This document shows positions 5,243 through 11,023 of a DNA stretch of 11,023 nt, piece by piece. The translations under genes and the position numbers were made by a program. Origin of the DNA: JBHEKP01 sp041859375 (GTDB taxonomy: Bacteria; Hydrogenedentota; Hydrogenedentia; Hydrogenedentales; CAITNO01); NCBI GenBank assembly GCA_041859375.1, contig JBHEKP010000251.1, positions 1 through 11,023 on the forward strand, read 5' to 3'. Below the pieces are notes generated by a model. The model did not search any database. It saw only the letters and a list, made by a program, of their open reading frames with translations, and was not told where the DNA came from. Position 1 is the stretch's first letter, and the number at the start of each line of letters is the position of its first letter.

Positions 5243-8200
5243 ATGAAAACCAGGCATTTGATCCCCACACTTTTGGTGCTTGGCGCGGCGCTCATGGCCG
5301 CGACCATGGCATCGGCCACAGTCTTTGTGGACCCCACGGCCCCCGGCAGCCAGGACGGCTCGTCATGGGTGAACGCGTTCCATACGCTTCAGCCCGCCAT
5401 TGACGCATCCGCCGCGGGCGGCGGTGATGTCTGGGTCGCGGGCGGTCCGGCGGGCAGCCCGATTGTGTACGGTGAAAACCGCGCTGAATCATGGGGCAAT
5501 CCGGCCAGCGTCACCGGCTCGCTGGTGATGAAGGACAACGTTGCCATGTACGGCGGCTTTGAGGGCTACCGGAGCGGCGCGGGAAAACAGGAAACGGCGC
5601 TCAACCAGCGCGCGCTTGCGTTGAACGTGGCCGTCATCAGCGGTGCCACATCACGCGGCGGCAGCGCGGCGTACCATGTGGTGGTGTTTGGCCGGAACGG
5701 CATGCCCACCTTCGGCGCGACCCTTGACGGCTTCACCATCACGGGCGGCAACGCGGCGGGCGTTTCGGGCGACTACCACACCTGGCGCGGCGGCGGCATC
5801 TACAACTGGGGATCCCAGCCGAACATTCAGAACTGCGTCATCATCGGCAACACGGCGGCGGTGAGCGGCGGCGGCATTGCGAACGAGACCGGTGCGGGCC
5901 AGGAGGCCAACGCCAGCATCGCGAACTGCGTTGTGGTGAACAACACCGCGGGCCGCGCGGCGGACGACTATCTTGCCGGCAACCCGGTTCCGGTGCGCGG
6001 CGGCGGCGGCATCTTCAATGACATGGCCACGCCGAACCTGTGGCATGTGACCGTGCTGTCCAACGCCATCGGCAACCCCGCCTACACGACTTTCGGCGCC
6101 GCCAGCGGCGGTGTCTACACTTGGGACCACAATCTGGCCCTGGTTTCTTCCATTGTTTGGAGCAACGGCACCAGCGGCCAGCTTGACCAGCCCGCCGGCG
6201 GCAGTTCCGTTTATGCCATTAGTTACAGCGATGTTGAAGGCGGCGCGCCCGGCACCGGCAACATCAACGTGAACCCGAATCTTGCGGGCGACTACTCGCC
6301 GAACGCGGGTTCCCCGGTCATCAACACGGCCCAGCCCGGCCTGAACCCGCCGGTGGATTGCCGGCTGGTGACCCGCCCGGTGGGCGCGGTGGCGGACATG
6401 GGCGCGGCGGAGTTCACCGCGAACGGCCCGAACGCGGTGTGCAAGGCGTACACGGTGGTTCTTGACGGTTCCGGCGCCGGTTCCCTGACGGCGGCGGACA
6501 TCAACAATGGCAGCACGGCGGAAGCGGGCATTTTGTCGCTTGCGGCCGGGCAGACCTCCTTTGACTGCGGCGATCTCGGCGCGAACACGGTCAGCCTGAC
6601 GGTGACGGACATGCTTGGCCGCACGGCGTCCTGCGACGCCACGGTGACGGTGGAAGACAACGAGGATCCGGTCATCACGGTTTGCGCGACGGATCAGAGC
6701 ATTGACATGGACGCCGCCTGCGCGGCGCTTGTGCCGGACTTCACGGCGGGCGTGACCGCCACGGACAACTGCGGCGCGACGATCAGCCAGAGCCCGGTTG
6801 CGGGCGGCGCGGCGGTGCTCGGCGACACGACCATCACCATCACGGCGACGGACGCGGCGGGCAACACGGACACGTGCACGGCGACGCTCACGGTGAACGA
6901 CGTGACGGATCCGGTAATCAACGCCTGCGCGCCGGACCAGGTCATCGGTTCAGATGTGAACTGCCAGGCGCAGGTCCCGGACTTCACGGCGACGATAGAC
7001 GCGGTTGACACGTGCGATGCGACGCCGACGGTGACCCAGTCCCCGGTTGCGGGCACGGTTGTCGGCCTTGGCGACACGACCGTCACCATCACGGTGGCGG
7101 ACGACGCGGGCAACAGCGCCACGTGCGACGCGACGCTGACGGTGAACGCGACGCCGCCCGCGGCGCCTGCGCTGGCGGCGATCAGCCCCGACACGGGCGC
7201 GTCGGCCACGGACTTCATCACGAGCGGCACAGACTTCCAGCTGCTGGGCACCTGCCCGGTGGGTGTGGTGCTTAACGTGCGCCTGGGCCTCGCGCCGGGC
7301 GTCTACATCCAGAACTACGATGACATCCCGACGGCGGGCGGCAATTTCCTGATTCCGCTGAACGGCGTGGCGCCCTTCACCTACTACATGCAGTTCCAGT
7401 CCGAGAACGCCTGCGGCACCCAGGGCGCGTGGTCGACCGAATATTCGGTGACCATTGACACTGCGGTTCCGACGATCACCGAGTGCGCCCCGGCGCAGAC
7501 GGTTGAGGCGGACGACGTGACCTGCCTGGGCACCATCCCCGACCTGACCGGCGGCGTGGTCGCCACGGACAACGTGCCCGGCACGCTCACGGTGACGCAG
7601 TCCCCGCTTGCGGGTTCGACGGCCGCCATCGGCGACACGACGGTGACCCTGACGGTGGCGGATGTCGCGGGCAACACGGCGACGTGCGACACCATCGTGA
7701 CGGTTGCCGACACGCCGCCCGCGGCCCCGGCGCTTGTGGCGATGAATCCCGACACGGGCGCGTCCCCGACGGACTTCATCACGAACGCGACGACGTTCCA
7801 GCTGCTGGGCACCTGCCCGGCGGATGTGACGCTGAACGCGCAGATCGGCCTCGCGCCGGGCGTGTACATCCAGAACTACAGCGACCTGCCCACGGTGGGC
7901 GGCCAGTTCCTGATCCCGCTGAACGGCGTGGCGCCCTTCACCTACTACATGCACTTCCAGGTGAAGAACAACTGCGGCACGCTGAGCGACTGGTCGACCG
8001 AGTATGCGGTCACGGTTGACACGACGCTGCCGACGATTGACACCTGCGCCGCCGACCAGACGGTCGCCGCCGACGCCACCTGCACCGAGGGCATCGTGCC
8101 CGACTTCACGGCCGGCGTGGTTGCGACGGACAACGTGCCCGGCACGCTCACGGTTGCCCAGTCGCCGCTTGCGGGCACGACGGCGCCGCTTGGCGACACG

Positions 8201-9376
8201 ACGGTGACCATTACGGTGACGGACGTTGCGGGCAACGAGGCGACCTGCACGGCGACGCTGACCGTCGCGGACCAGACCGGCCCCGTGTTCAGCGTCTGCG
8301 CGGCTGACCAGCAGCTTGTGCCCGGCCCCGGCTGCACCGGCATCGTGCCCGACATGCAGGCCGAGCCGGTCGCGGCGGACGCCTGCGGCGGCAACGTGGT
8401 CATCACGCAGAGCCCGGCCCCCGGCACCAGCTTCACCGGCGCGGTGACGGTGACCTTCACCGCCGAGGACGAGCGCGGCAACACCAGCACCTGCGAGGCG
8501 ACGGTGTCCCTGGTTGACACCGAAGACCCGGTTGCGGTTTGCCAGGACATCACCATCGGCCTGAGCGACGGCGTGCTTGAGGGTTCCGACATCGACGGCG
8601 GCAGCACGGACAACTGCATCGTTGACGAGCTGCTGGTGGACGGTGTTGAGAGCATCACCTACACCTGCGCCGACCTGGGCGATCACACGGTCACCCTGAC
8701 AGTGCTCGACGCGAACGGCAACAGCGCCACCTGCACCGCCACGGTCACCGTGGAGGACGACGTGGAGCCGGTTGTGACGCTCGTGGGCGACGCGGCGGTC
8801 GTGCTTGACAACGGCGACACCTACACCGAGCTTGGCGCGACGGCCGAGGACAACTGCGACGGCACGCTGACCCCGGTCACCGGCGGCGACACGGTCAATG
8901 ACCGCGTGCCCGGCGTGTACACCGTCACCTACACCGCCACCGACGCCGACGGCAACGTCGGCACCGCGACGCGCACGGTCACCGTGCAGCGCGTGGCCTG
9001 CGCCCTGGTGGTCGAGGCGGTCGCCTCCGAGGTGAGCGCGCTGCCCGAAGAGACGGTCACCCTTGAGGTGGCCCTGGGCGCGGCGAACTGCGCCATCGGC
9101 GACGTGCACTACGCCTGGAAGAAGGACGACGGGTCCAAGGCCCTCGTTGACGTGCCCGGCTCCGCCGACGCGCCCACCCTGGTCTTCCCGTCGGTCGCGG
9201 TCAGCGACTCCGGCGTGTACCAGTGCGAGGTGTCCGACGACATGTACGCGGTGCTCTCCCCCGAGATCACCCTTACGGTTGACCCGGGCGTGCCCGCCGC
9301 GGGCATCGCCGGCCTTGGCCTCGCGGCCCTCGCCGCCGCCCTCACGGGCGCGCGCGCGCTGCGCCGCCGTAAATAA
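5243..9376 (+). CDS. Giant exported repeat protein: beta-helix, HYR modules, DUF5011, Ig, C-terminal sorting tail
   Basis: This 1377-residue surface protein has the following order. A signal peptide spans 1-25 (ASA cleavage). A parallel beta-helix of the polymorphic outer-membrane type spans about 26-395, with GGGIYN (183), GGGIAN (209) and GGGGIF (253), ending in DMGAAEF. HYR-like modules follow: a VC...AADINNGS type at about 397-474, two standard ones at 475-635, one at 743-822, two at 929-1092, and a second AADINNGS-like copy at 1093-1172. Two copies of an Ig-like PPAAPAL module sit at 638-742 and 825-928. DUF5011 spans about 1174-1250. An Ig domain with W1292 and DSGVYQC (1322-1328) spans about 1253-1346. 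The tail 1350-1377 is Val-Pro, hydrophobic, then ARALRRRK. Most HYR modules have paired Cys, fitting disulfides outside the cytoplasm. The tail resembles sorting signals read by exosortase- or rhombosortase-like enzymes. Adhesion or matrix contact is the likely role, by analogy. The start is supported by AAGGTGA. Confidence 0.93.
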   Translation: MKTRHLIPTLLVLGAALMAATMASATVFVDPTAPGSQDGSSWVNAFHTLQPAIDASAAGGGDVWVAGGPAGSPIVYGENRAESWGNPASVTGSLVMKDNVAMYGGFEGYRSGAGKQETALNQRALALNVAVISGATSRGGSAAYHVVVFGRNGMPTFGATLDGFTITGGNAAGVSGDYHTWRGGGIYNWGSQPNIQNCVIIGNTAAVSGGGIANETGAGQEANASIANCVVVNNTAGRAADDYLAGNPVPVRGGGGIFNDMATPNLWHVTVLSNAIGNPAYTTFGAASGGVYTWDHNLALVSSIVWSNGTSGQLDQPAGGSSVYAISYSDVEGGAPGTGNINVNPNLAGDYSPNAGSPVINTAQPGLNPPVDCRLVTRPVGAVADMGAAEFTANGPNAVCKAYTVVLDGSGAGSLTAADINNGSTAEAGILSLAAGQTSFDCGDLGANTVSLTVTDMLGRTASCDATVTVEDNEDPVITVCATDQSIDMDAACAALVPDFTAGVTATDNCGATISQSPVAGGAAVLGDTTITITATDAAGNTDTCTATLTVNDVTDPVINACAPDQVIGSDVNCQAQVPDFTATIDAVDTCDATPTVTQSPVAGTVVGLGDTTVTITVADDAGNSATCDATLTVNATPPAAPALAAISPDTGASATDFITSGTDFQLLGTCPVGVVLNVRLGLAPGVYIQNYDDIPTAGGNFLIPLNGVAPFTYYMQFQSENACGTQGAWSTEYSVTIDTAVPTITECAPAQTVEADDVTCLGTIPDLTGGVVATDNVPGTLTVTQSPLAGSTAAIGDTTVTLTVADVAGNTATCDTIVTVADTPPAAPALVAMNPDTGASPTDFITNATTFQLLGTCPADVTLNAQIGLAPGVYIQNYSDLPTVGGQFLIPLNGVAPFTYYMHFQVKNNCGTLSDWSTEYAVTVDTTLPTIDTCAADQTVAADATCTEGIVPDFTAGVVATDNVPGTLTVAQSPLAGTTAPLGDTTVTITVTDVAGNEATCTATLTVADQTGPVFSVCAADQQLVPGPGCTGIVPDMQAEPVAADACGGNVVITQSPAPGTSFTGAVTVTFTAEDERGNTSTCEATVSLVDTEDPVAVCQDITIGLSDGVLEGSDIDGGSTDNCIVDELLVDGVESITYTCADLGDHTVTLTVLDANGNSATCTATVTVEDDVEPVVTLVGDAAVVLDNGDTYTELGATAEDNCDGTLTPVTGGDTVNDRVPGVYTVTYTATDADGNVGTATRTVTVQRVACALVVEAVASEVSALPEETVTLEVALGAANCAIGDVHYAWKKDDGSKALVDVPGSADAPTLVFPSVAVSDSGVYQCEVSDDMYAVLSPEITLTVDPGVPAAGIAGLGLAALAAALTGARALRRRK
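7154..8272 (+). repeat. Tandem duplication of a 187-residue (561-bp) unit inside the large gene
   Basis: Copy 1 covers 7154-7714 and copy 2 covers 7715-8272 (3 bases shorter). Each encodes one PPAAPAL Ig-like module plus one HYR module. Exact matches occur at a constant offset of 561 bases, such as 38 bases at 7355-7392 and 7916-7953, and 25 bases from 7235 and from 7796. Such identity within a diverged HYR string points to fairly recent unequal recombination. Confidence 0.85.
9290..9373 (+). other. C-terminal sorting/anchor signal of the large protein
   Basis: Residues 1350-1377 have the three-part build of bacterial C-terminal sorting signals: a short motif (VPAAG), a hydrophobic helix of about 15-17 small residues, and an Arg/Lys cluster at the very end (ARALRRRK). 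The motif is not LPxTG or PEP. The nearest named relatives by form are the VP-type and other exosortase/rhombosortase tails. The processing enzyme is not in the window. Confidence 0.6.
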
Positions 9377-9389
9377 GTTCCCCCTTGCC

Positions 9390-9420
9390 CGGGGGTGCCG
9401 CAGCCAACGCGGCACCCCCG
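9390..9420 (+). terminator. Hairpin terminator candidate after the large gene
   Basis: A perfect 12-bp stem (CGGGGGTGCCGC at 9390-9401 with its complement at 9409-9420, 7-base loop) begins 13 bases after the stop. No T-run follows, so it may act with the next hairpin or as a 3'-end stabiliser. Confidence 0.6.
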
Positions 9421-9436
9421 GTCATACCTGACAGAT

Positions 9437-9467
9437 GGCGGCTGCCGGCCACACACCGGCAGCCGTC
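9437..9467 (+). terminator. Second hairpin after the large gene
   Basis: CGGCTGCCGG (9439-9448) pairs perfectly with 9456-9465 across a 7-base loop. It extends to 12 bp with one G-U and one G-C pair (9437-9467). The sequence TCAAATTT follows. Together with the hairpin at 9390 it forms a tandem termination region. Confidence 0.5.
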
Positions 9468-9490
9468 TCAAATTTGCGCGGGCGTGTTGT

Positions 9491-9535
9491 GGACGGTATG
9501 GACGGGGTGGACGGGGTGGACGGGGTGGACGGGCG
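9491..9535 (+). repeat. 9-base minisatellite (GGACGGGGT)n
   Basis: Five adjacent 9-base units are present: GGACGGTAT, three perfect GGACGGGGT copies, and GGACGGGCG. The run is G-rich on the plus strand and lies in non-coding DNA between the large gene and the tRNA. Copy-number variation between strains would be expected. Confidence 0.85.
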
Positions 9536-9539
9536 AACA

Positions 9540-9613
9540 CCCCTCCAAATCCCCCGTCAAGAGGGGGGCTGAAGCGGGGGTGTCGTGGATGTCGCGGGTC
9601 CGTGAAACCCGCG
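9540..9613. repeat. Inverted repeats in non-coding DNA before the tRNA promoter
   Basis: Two dyads are present. CCCCTC (9540-9545) pairs with GAGGGG (9561-9566), and CGCGGGT (9593-9599) pairs with ACCCGCG (9607-9613) across a 7-base loop. Nothing coding is evident between 9377 and 9703. The C-rich then G-rich first dyad has the look of a dispersed intergenic repeat, but one window cannot show this. Confidence 0.4.
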
Positions 9614-9629
9614 CCAAACGGGCCTGTCT

Positions 9630-9659
9630 TTGACTTTTCACCGGTCCGCGCGGTAGAAT
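9630..9659 (+). promoter_or_regulatory. Promoter of the tRNA-Lys gene
   Basis: TTGACT (9630-9635) and TAGAAT (9654-9659) are each 5/6 to consensus, separated by 18 bases. Transcription would start near 9666, about 38 bases before the mature tRNA. Confidence 0.75.
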
Positions 9660-9703
9660 ACGCCTTCTGCACGGGGCGGCCCTGGCCGCCCATTCCCTCC
9701 AGT

Positions 9704-9779
9704 GGACGGGTAGCTCAGTTGGTAGAGCATCGGACTTTTAATCCGGTGGTCGCGGGTTCGAGCCCCGCCCCGTTCACCA
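9704..9779 (+). tRNA. tRNA-Lys (anticodon TTT)
   Basis: This is a complete 76-base cloverleaf with an encoded CCA (9777-9779). Acceptor GGACGGG (9704-9710) pairs with CCCGTTC (9769-9775) with one G-U. The D-loop region is TAGCTCAGTTGGTAGAGCA. The anticodon loop is CTTTTAA (9735-9741) with TTT at 9737-9739. The T-arm is GCGGG-TTCGAGC-CCCGC. The 3' 65 bases overlap the end of the antisense integrase gene, so this gene is the insertion target of the element to its right and has been kept functional. Confidence 0.96.
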
Positions 9780-11023
9780 TTTTTGAAATTGCCCCGCGTT
9801 GTCCCGCCCCGTCTTTATTGGGCAAAATGGAAATATTGCCATTTGTACCACTTACACCCCTAACAATACCGGAATTGCCAATTGTTGCCCCTGAATTGCC
9901 CGGAATGTCTGAAACAGGGGCAACATTTGGGGCAACATAATTGACCACCTTTTCCGCCTGTTGCGGGTTCACCGTTGCGCCGGTGTTCGGAAGTCTGTCC
10001 ACCGCGCCCGCCACGTCCAGCAGTCCCAAATGGGTGTAAACATTCGCCGTCAATGTGGGGGTGCTGTGGCGCATGGCTTTTTGCGTCACTTGCAGGGAAA
10101 TGCCCGCCTTTGCCAGCAGGGTGCCGAAAGTGTGGCGCAAAGCGTGAATGTCCACCACCCGGCCCGCGCCGTCCTTTTTGGGGATGCCCGCCGCCTTACA
10201 GTCCGCGTCAAACGTCCGCGCCATGCTGTGGGGCACGTCAAACAGAGCCGCACCGTCCAGTGCGCCGGGGAACACCGCCACGGACGCGCCAGAATGCCCC
10301 ACAAGGCGCGAAAGCCGTTCGGCAAGGTAAAGACGCAGTTCCGCCGCCAGTTCACCTTGCAGGGCAATTTGCGCCCCGCGCCGTGCTTTTTCGTTCTTTG
10401 CATCAAGGATGAAATGGGGCGGGTCCGCATCGAGCCGGGCCGCGCCGATGGTGATGCTTCGCAGTTCCCCCCACCGCAGGCCGGTGAATGCCGCCGTCTT
10501 GTACGCAAGGGAACGGGTCCAGCCGGTGAAGCGCAAGCGGTCCAGGGTCCGGGCGGAAAGTTCCGCGCCCGCCTTGCCCTTGTCCGGCCCCCGGTTAATC
10601 TTTGCCGCCTCAAGCATGGGCCGGGTCCGCGCCGCCTCAAACAACCGCGCCAGTTCATCCACGGAAAGCGCCCGCCGGACATGCCGCCGGTCCGCCCGTT
10701 CATTGCGCCGTTCAAGATGGGCAAAGGGTGTCTTTGCCAGATAGCCGCGCCGCGCCGCCCATGTCGCAAAGGACTTGAACGCCACAATGAAGTGGTTCGC
10801 AACACGCGCCCCGAATCCCTCCGCCGTGATCCACGCATCCAGCCGCGCCCCGTCCATGTCCGCAAGGGTCCGCCAGCCGGTGCCGTCCGCCGCCCGTTCG
10901 AGATACCGCATGGTTTCCGCGACATGCCGGGCGCTTCGTTTTTTGTCCGCCATTGCCCGCCCGAATGCCTTTATCACATCCCGCAGGGGTGCCCGCCCGT
11001 GGTGTGCGGTTTTTAGTTCAGCC
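9715..11023 (-). CDS. Tyrosine recombinase (phage-type integrase), N-terminus beyond the window
   Basis: This integrase cuts and rejoins DNA at an attachment site. The frame is open to the right edge. A GTG at 10977 could start it, but upstream codons still read as core-binding-domain sequence (HHGRAPLRD), so the true start probably lies outside. Numbering from that GTG, the SAM-like core-binding domain is about 1-90 and the catalytic domain about 105-320. The catalytic set is complete: R168 (TGLRWGE), a Lys in DAKNEK (194 or 197), H278-x-x-R281 (HALRHTF), H304 (MRHS) and nucleophile Y314 (NVYTHL). A low-complexity Asn/Gly/Val/Ala tail (about 335-400) follows. The last 19 residues (NGAGLEPATTGLKVRCSTN) are the antisense reading of tRNA-Lys, with the TGA at 9715-9717 inside the D-arm. 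This overlap is typical of integrases inserted at tRNA genes. Confidence 0.93.
   Translation of the reverse strand, partial: AELKTAHHGRAPLRDVIKAFGRAMADKKRSARHVAETMRYLERAADGTGWRTLADMDGARLDAWITAEGFGARVANHFIVAFKSFATWAARRGYLAKTPFAHLERRNERADRRHVRRALSVDELARLFEAARTRPMLEAAKINRGPDKGKAGAELSARTLDRLRFTGWTRSLAYKTAAFTGLRWGELRSITIGAARLDADPPHFILDAKNEKARRGAQIALQGELAAELRLYLAERLSRLVGHSGASVAVFPGALDGAALFDVPHSMARTFDADCKAAGIPKKDGAGRVVDIHALRHTFGTLLAKAGISLQVTQKAMRHSTPTLTANVYTHLGLLDVAGAVDRLPNTGATVNPQQAEKVVNYVAPNVAPVSDIPGNSGATIGNSGIVRGVSGTNGNISILPNKDGAGQRGAISKMVNGAGLEPATTGLKVRCSTN
9735..11023. mobile_element. Left end of an integrative element at tRNA-Lys
   Basis: The intact tRNA followed immediately by an inward-ending integrase is the standard edge of an integrative element or prophage. 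The attachment core should lie in the tRNA 3' half, somewhere between the anticodon loop and the CCA (about 9735-9779), with a second copy at the far end outside the window. Only the integrase part is visible, so cargo and element type are unknown. Confidence 0.7.
9787..9938. repeat. Cluster of short TTGCC / GGCAA repeats beside the attachment site
   Basis: TTGCC on the plus strand recurs at about 9789, 9836, 9875, 9885 and 9896. The complement GGCAA recurs at about 9821, 9919 and 9931. GGGGCAACAT occurs exactly twice, 12 bases apart (9917-9926 and 9929-9938). The cluster falls in the low-complexity tail of the integrase gene. It may be arm-type recombinase sites, or simply repeated Val-Ala-Pro-Asn codons. 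Confidence 0.4.

Noticed and set aside
5031..5270. A 79-residue minus-strand frame in the leader of the large gene
   Set aside because: It overlaps the promoter, leader and signal peptide of the large gene, with no ribosome site or recognisable protein features.
7154..8272. Could the regular repeats be a CRISPR array?
   Set aside because: The repeat unit is 561 bases, in frame and translated into Ig/HYR modules; there are no short repeats with unique spacers.
6950..9415. An 821-residue open frame on the minus strand opposite the large repeat gene
   Set aside because: It is Arg/Gly/Ala/His-rich with no domains and mirrors GC-rich codons of the clearly real plus-strand gene; it is an antisense shadow.
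9491..9535. Could the 9-base repeats be an origin iteron set or a coding repeat?
   Set aside because: No DnaA boxes, AT-rich unwinding region or replication gene is near, and the frames through it lack a start site and protein-like composition.
9715..10977. GTG at 10977 as the true integrase start
   Set aside because: Codons upstream to the right edge remain open and still read as core-binding-domain sequence (HHGRAPLRD), so the gene probably starts outside the window.

Overview
The window is a GC-rich bacterial chromosome segment (strong GC at third codon positions) with clear Shine-Dalgarno sites. The mix of genes (an exported creatininase-family hydrolase, a very large HYR/Ig-repeat surface protein with a short C-terminal sorting-type tail, and a membrane-anchored DUF5011 protein) is what I would expect from the Planctomycetota, Hydrogenedentota or Verrucomicrobiota side of the tree. 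That placement is an impression from gene style, not a measurement.

Layout, left to right. Bases 1-165 are the last 54 codons of an unidentified plus-strand gene. Converging on it is a minus-strand pair: a secreted creatininase-family amidohydrolase (1319-2266) and, 13 bases behind it, an unrecognised 364-residue protein (211-1305). A 335-base intergenic region (2267-2601) separates this pair from a plus-strand operon of two small heat-shock proteins (2602-3066 and 3129-3515). It holds a textbook sigma-54 promoter (2484-2499) reading into the Hsp20 genes and, about 155 bases upstream of the predicted start, a 13-bp-arm inverted repeat that could bind an activator. The operon ends at a strong hairpin plus T-run terminator (3539-3579) that overlaps the stop codon of the converging gene.

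Bases 3571-4881 (minus) and 5243-9376 (plus) are a divergent pair of envelope proteins sharing a DUF5011-type Ig-like domain. The first is a 436-residue protein with a signal peptide, a Ser/Thr/Ala/Pro-rich stalk and a C-terminal membrane anchor. The second is a 1377-residue exported protein: signal peptide, beta-helix, a string of HYR modules (including a tandem duplication of a 187-residue unit), DUF5011, an Ig domain and a C-terminal tail of Val-Pro, hydrophobic helix and Arg cluster. A TTGACA-17-TATTGT promoter drives the large gene and leaves a leader of about 200 bases with hairpin potential.

Bases 9377-9703 are non-coding: two strong hairpins after the large gene, a 9-base minisatellite, further inverted repeats and a tRNA promoter. 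At 9704-9779 lies tRNA-Lys(TTT). A tyrosine recombinase (9715 to the right edge, minus strand) ends inside it, its last 19 or so codons being the tRNA read antisense. This is the end of an integrative element inserted at the tRNA, with the rest lying beyond the right edge. Apart from that element, I see no complete defence system, CRISPR array or insertion sequence.
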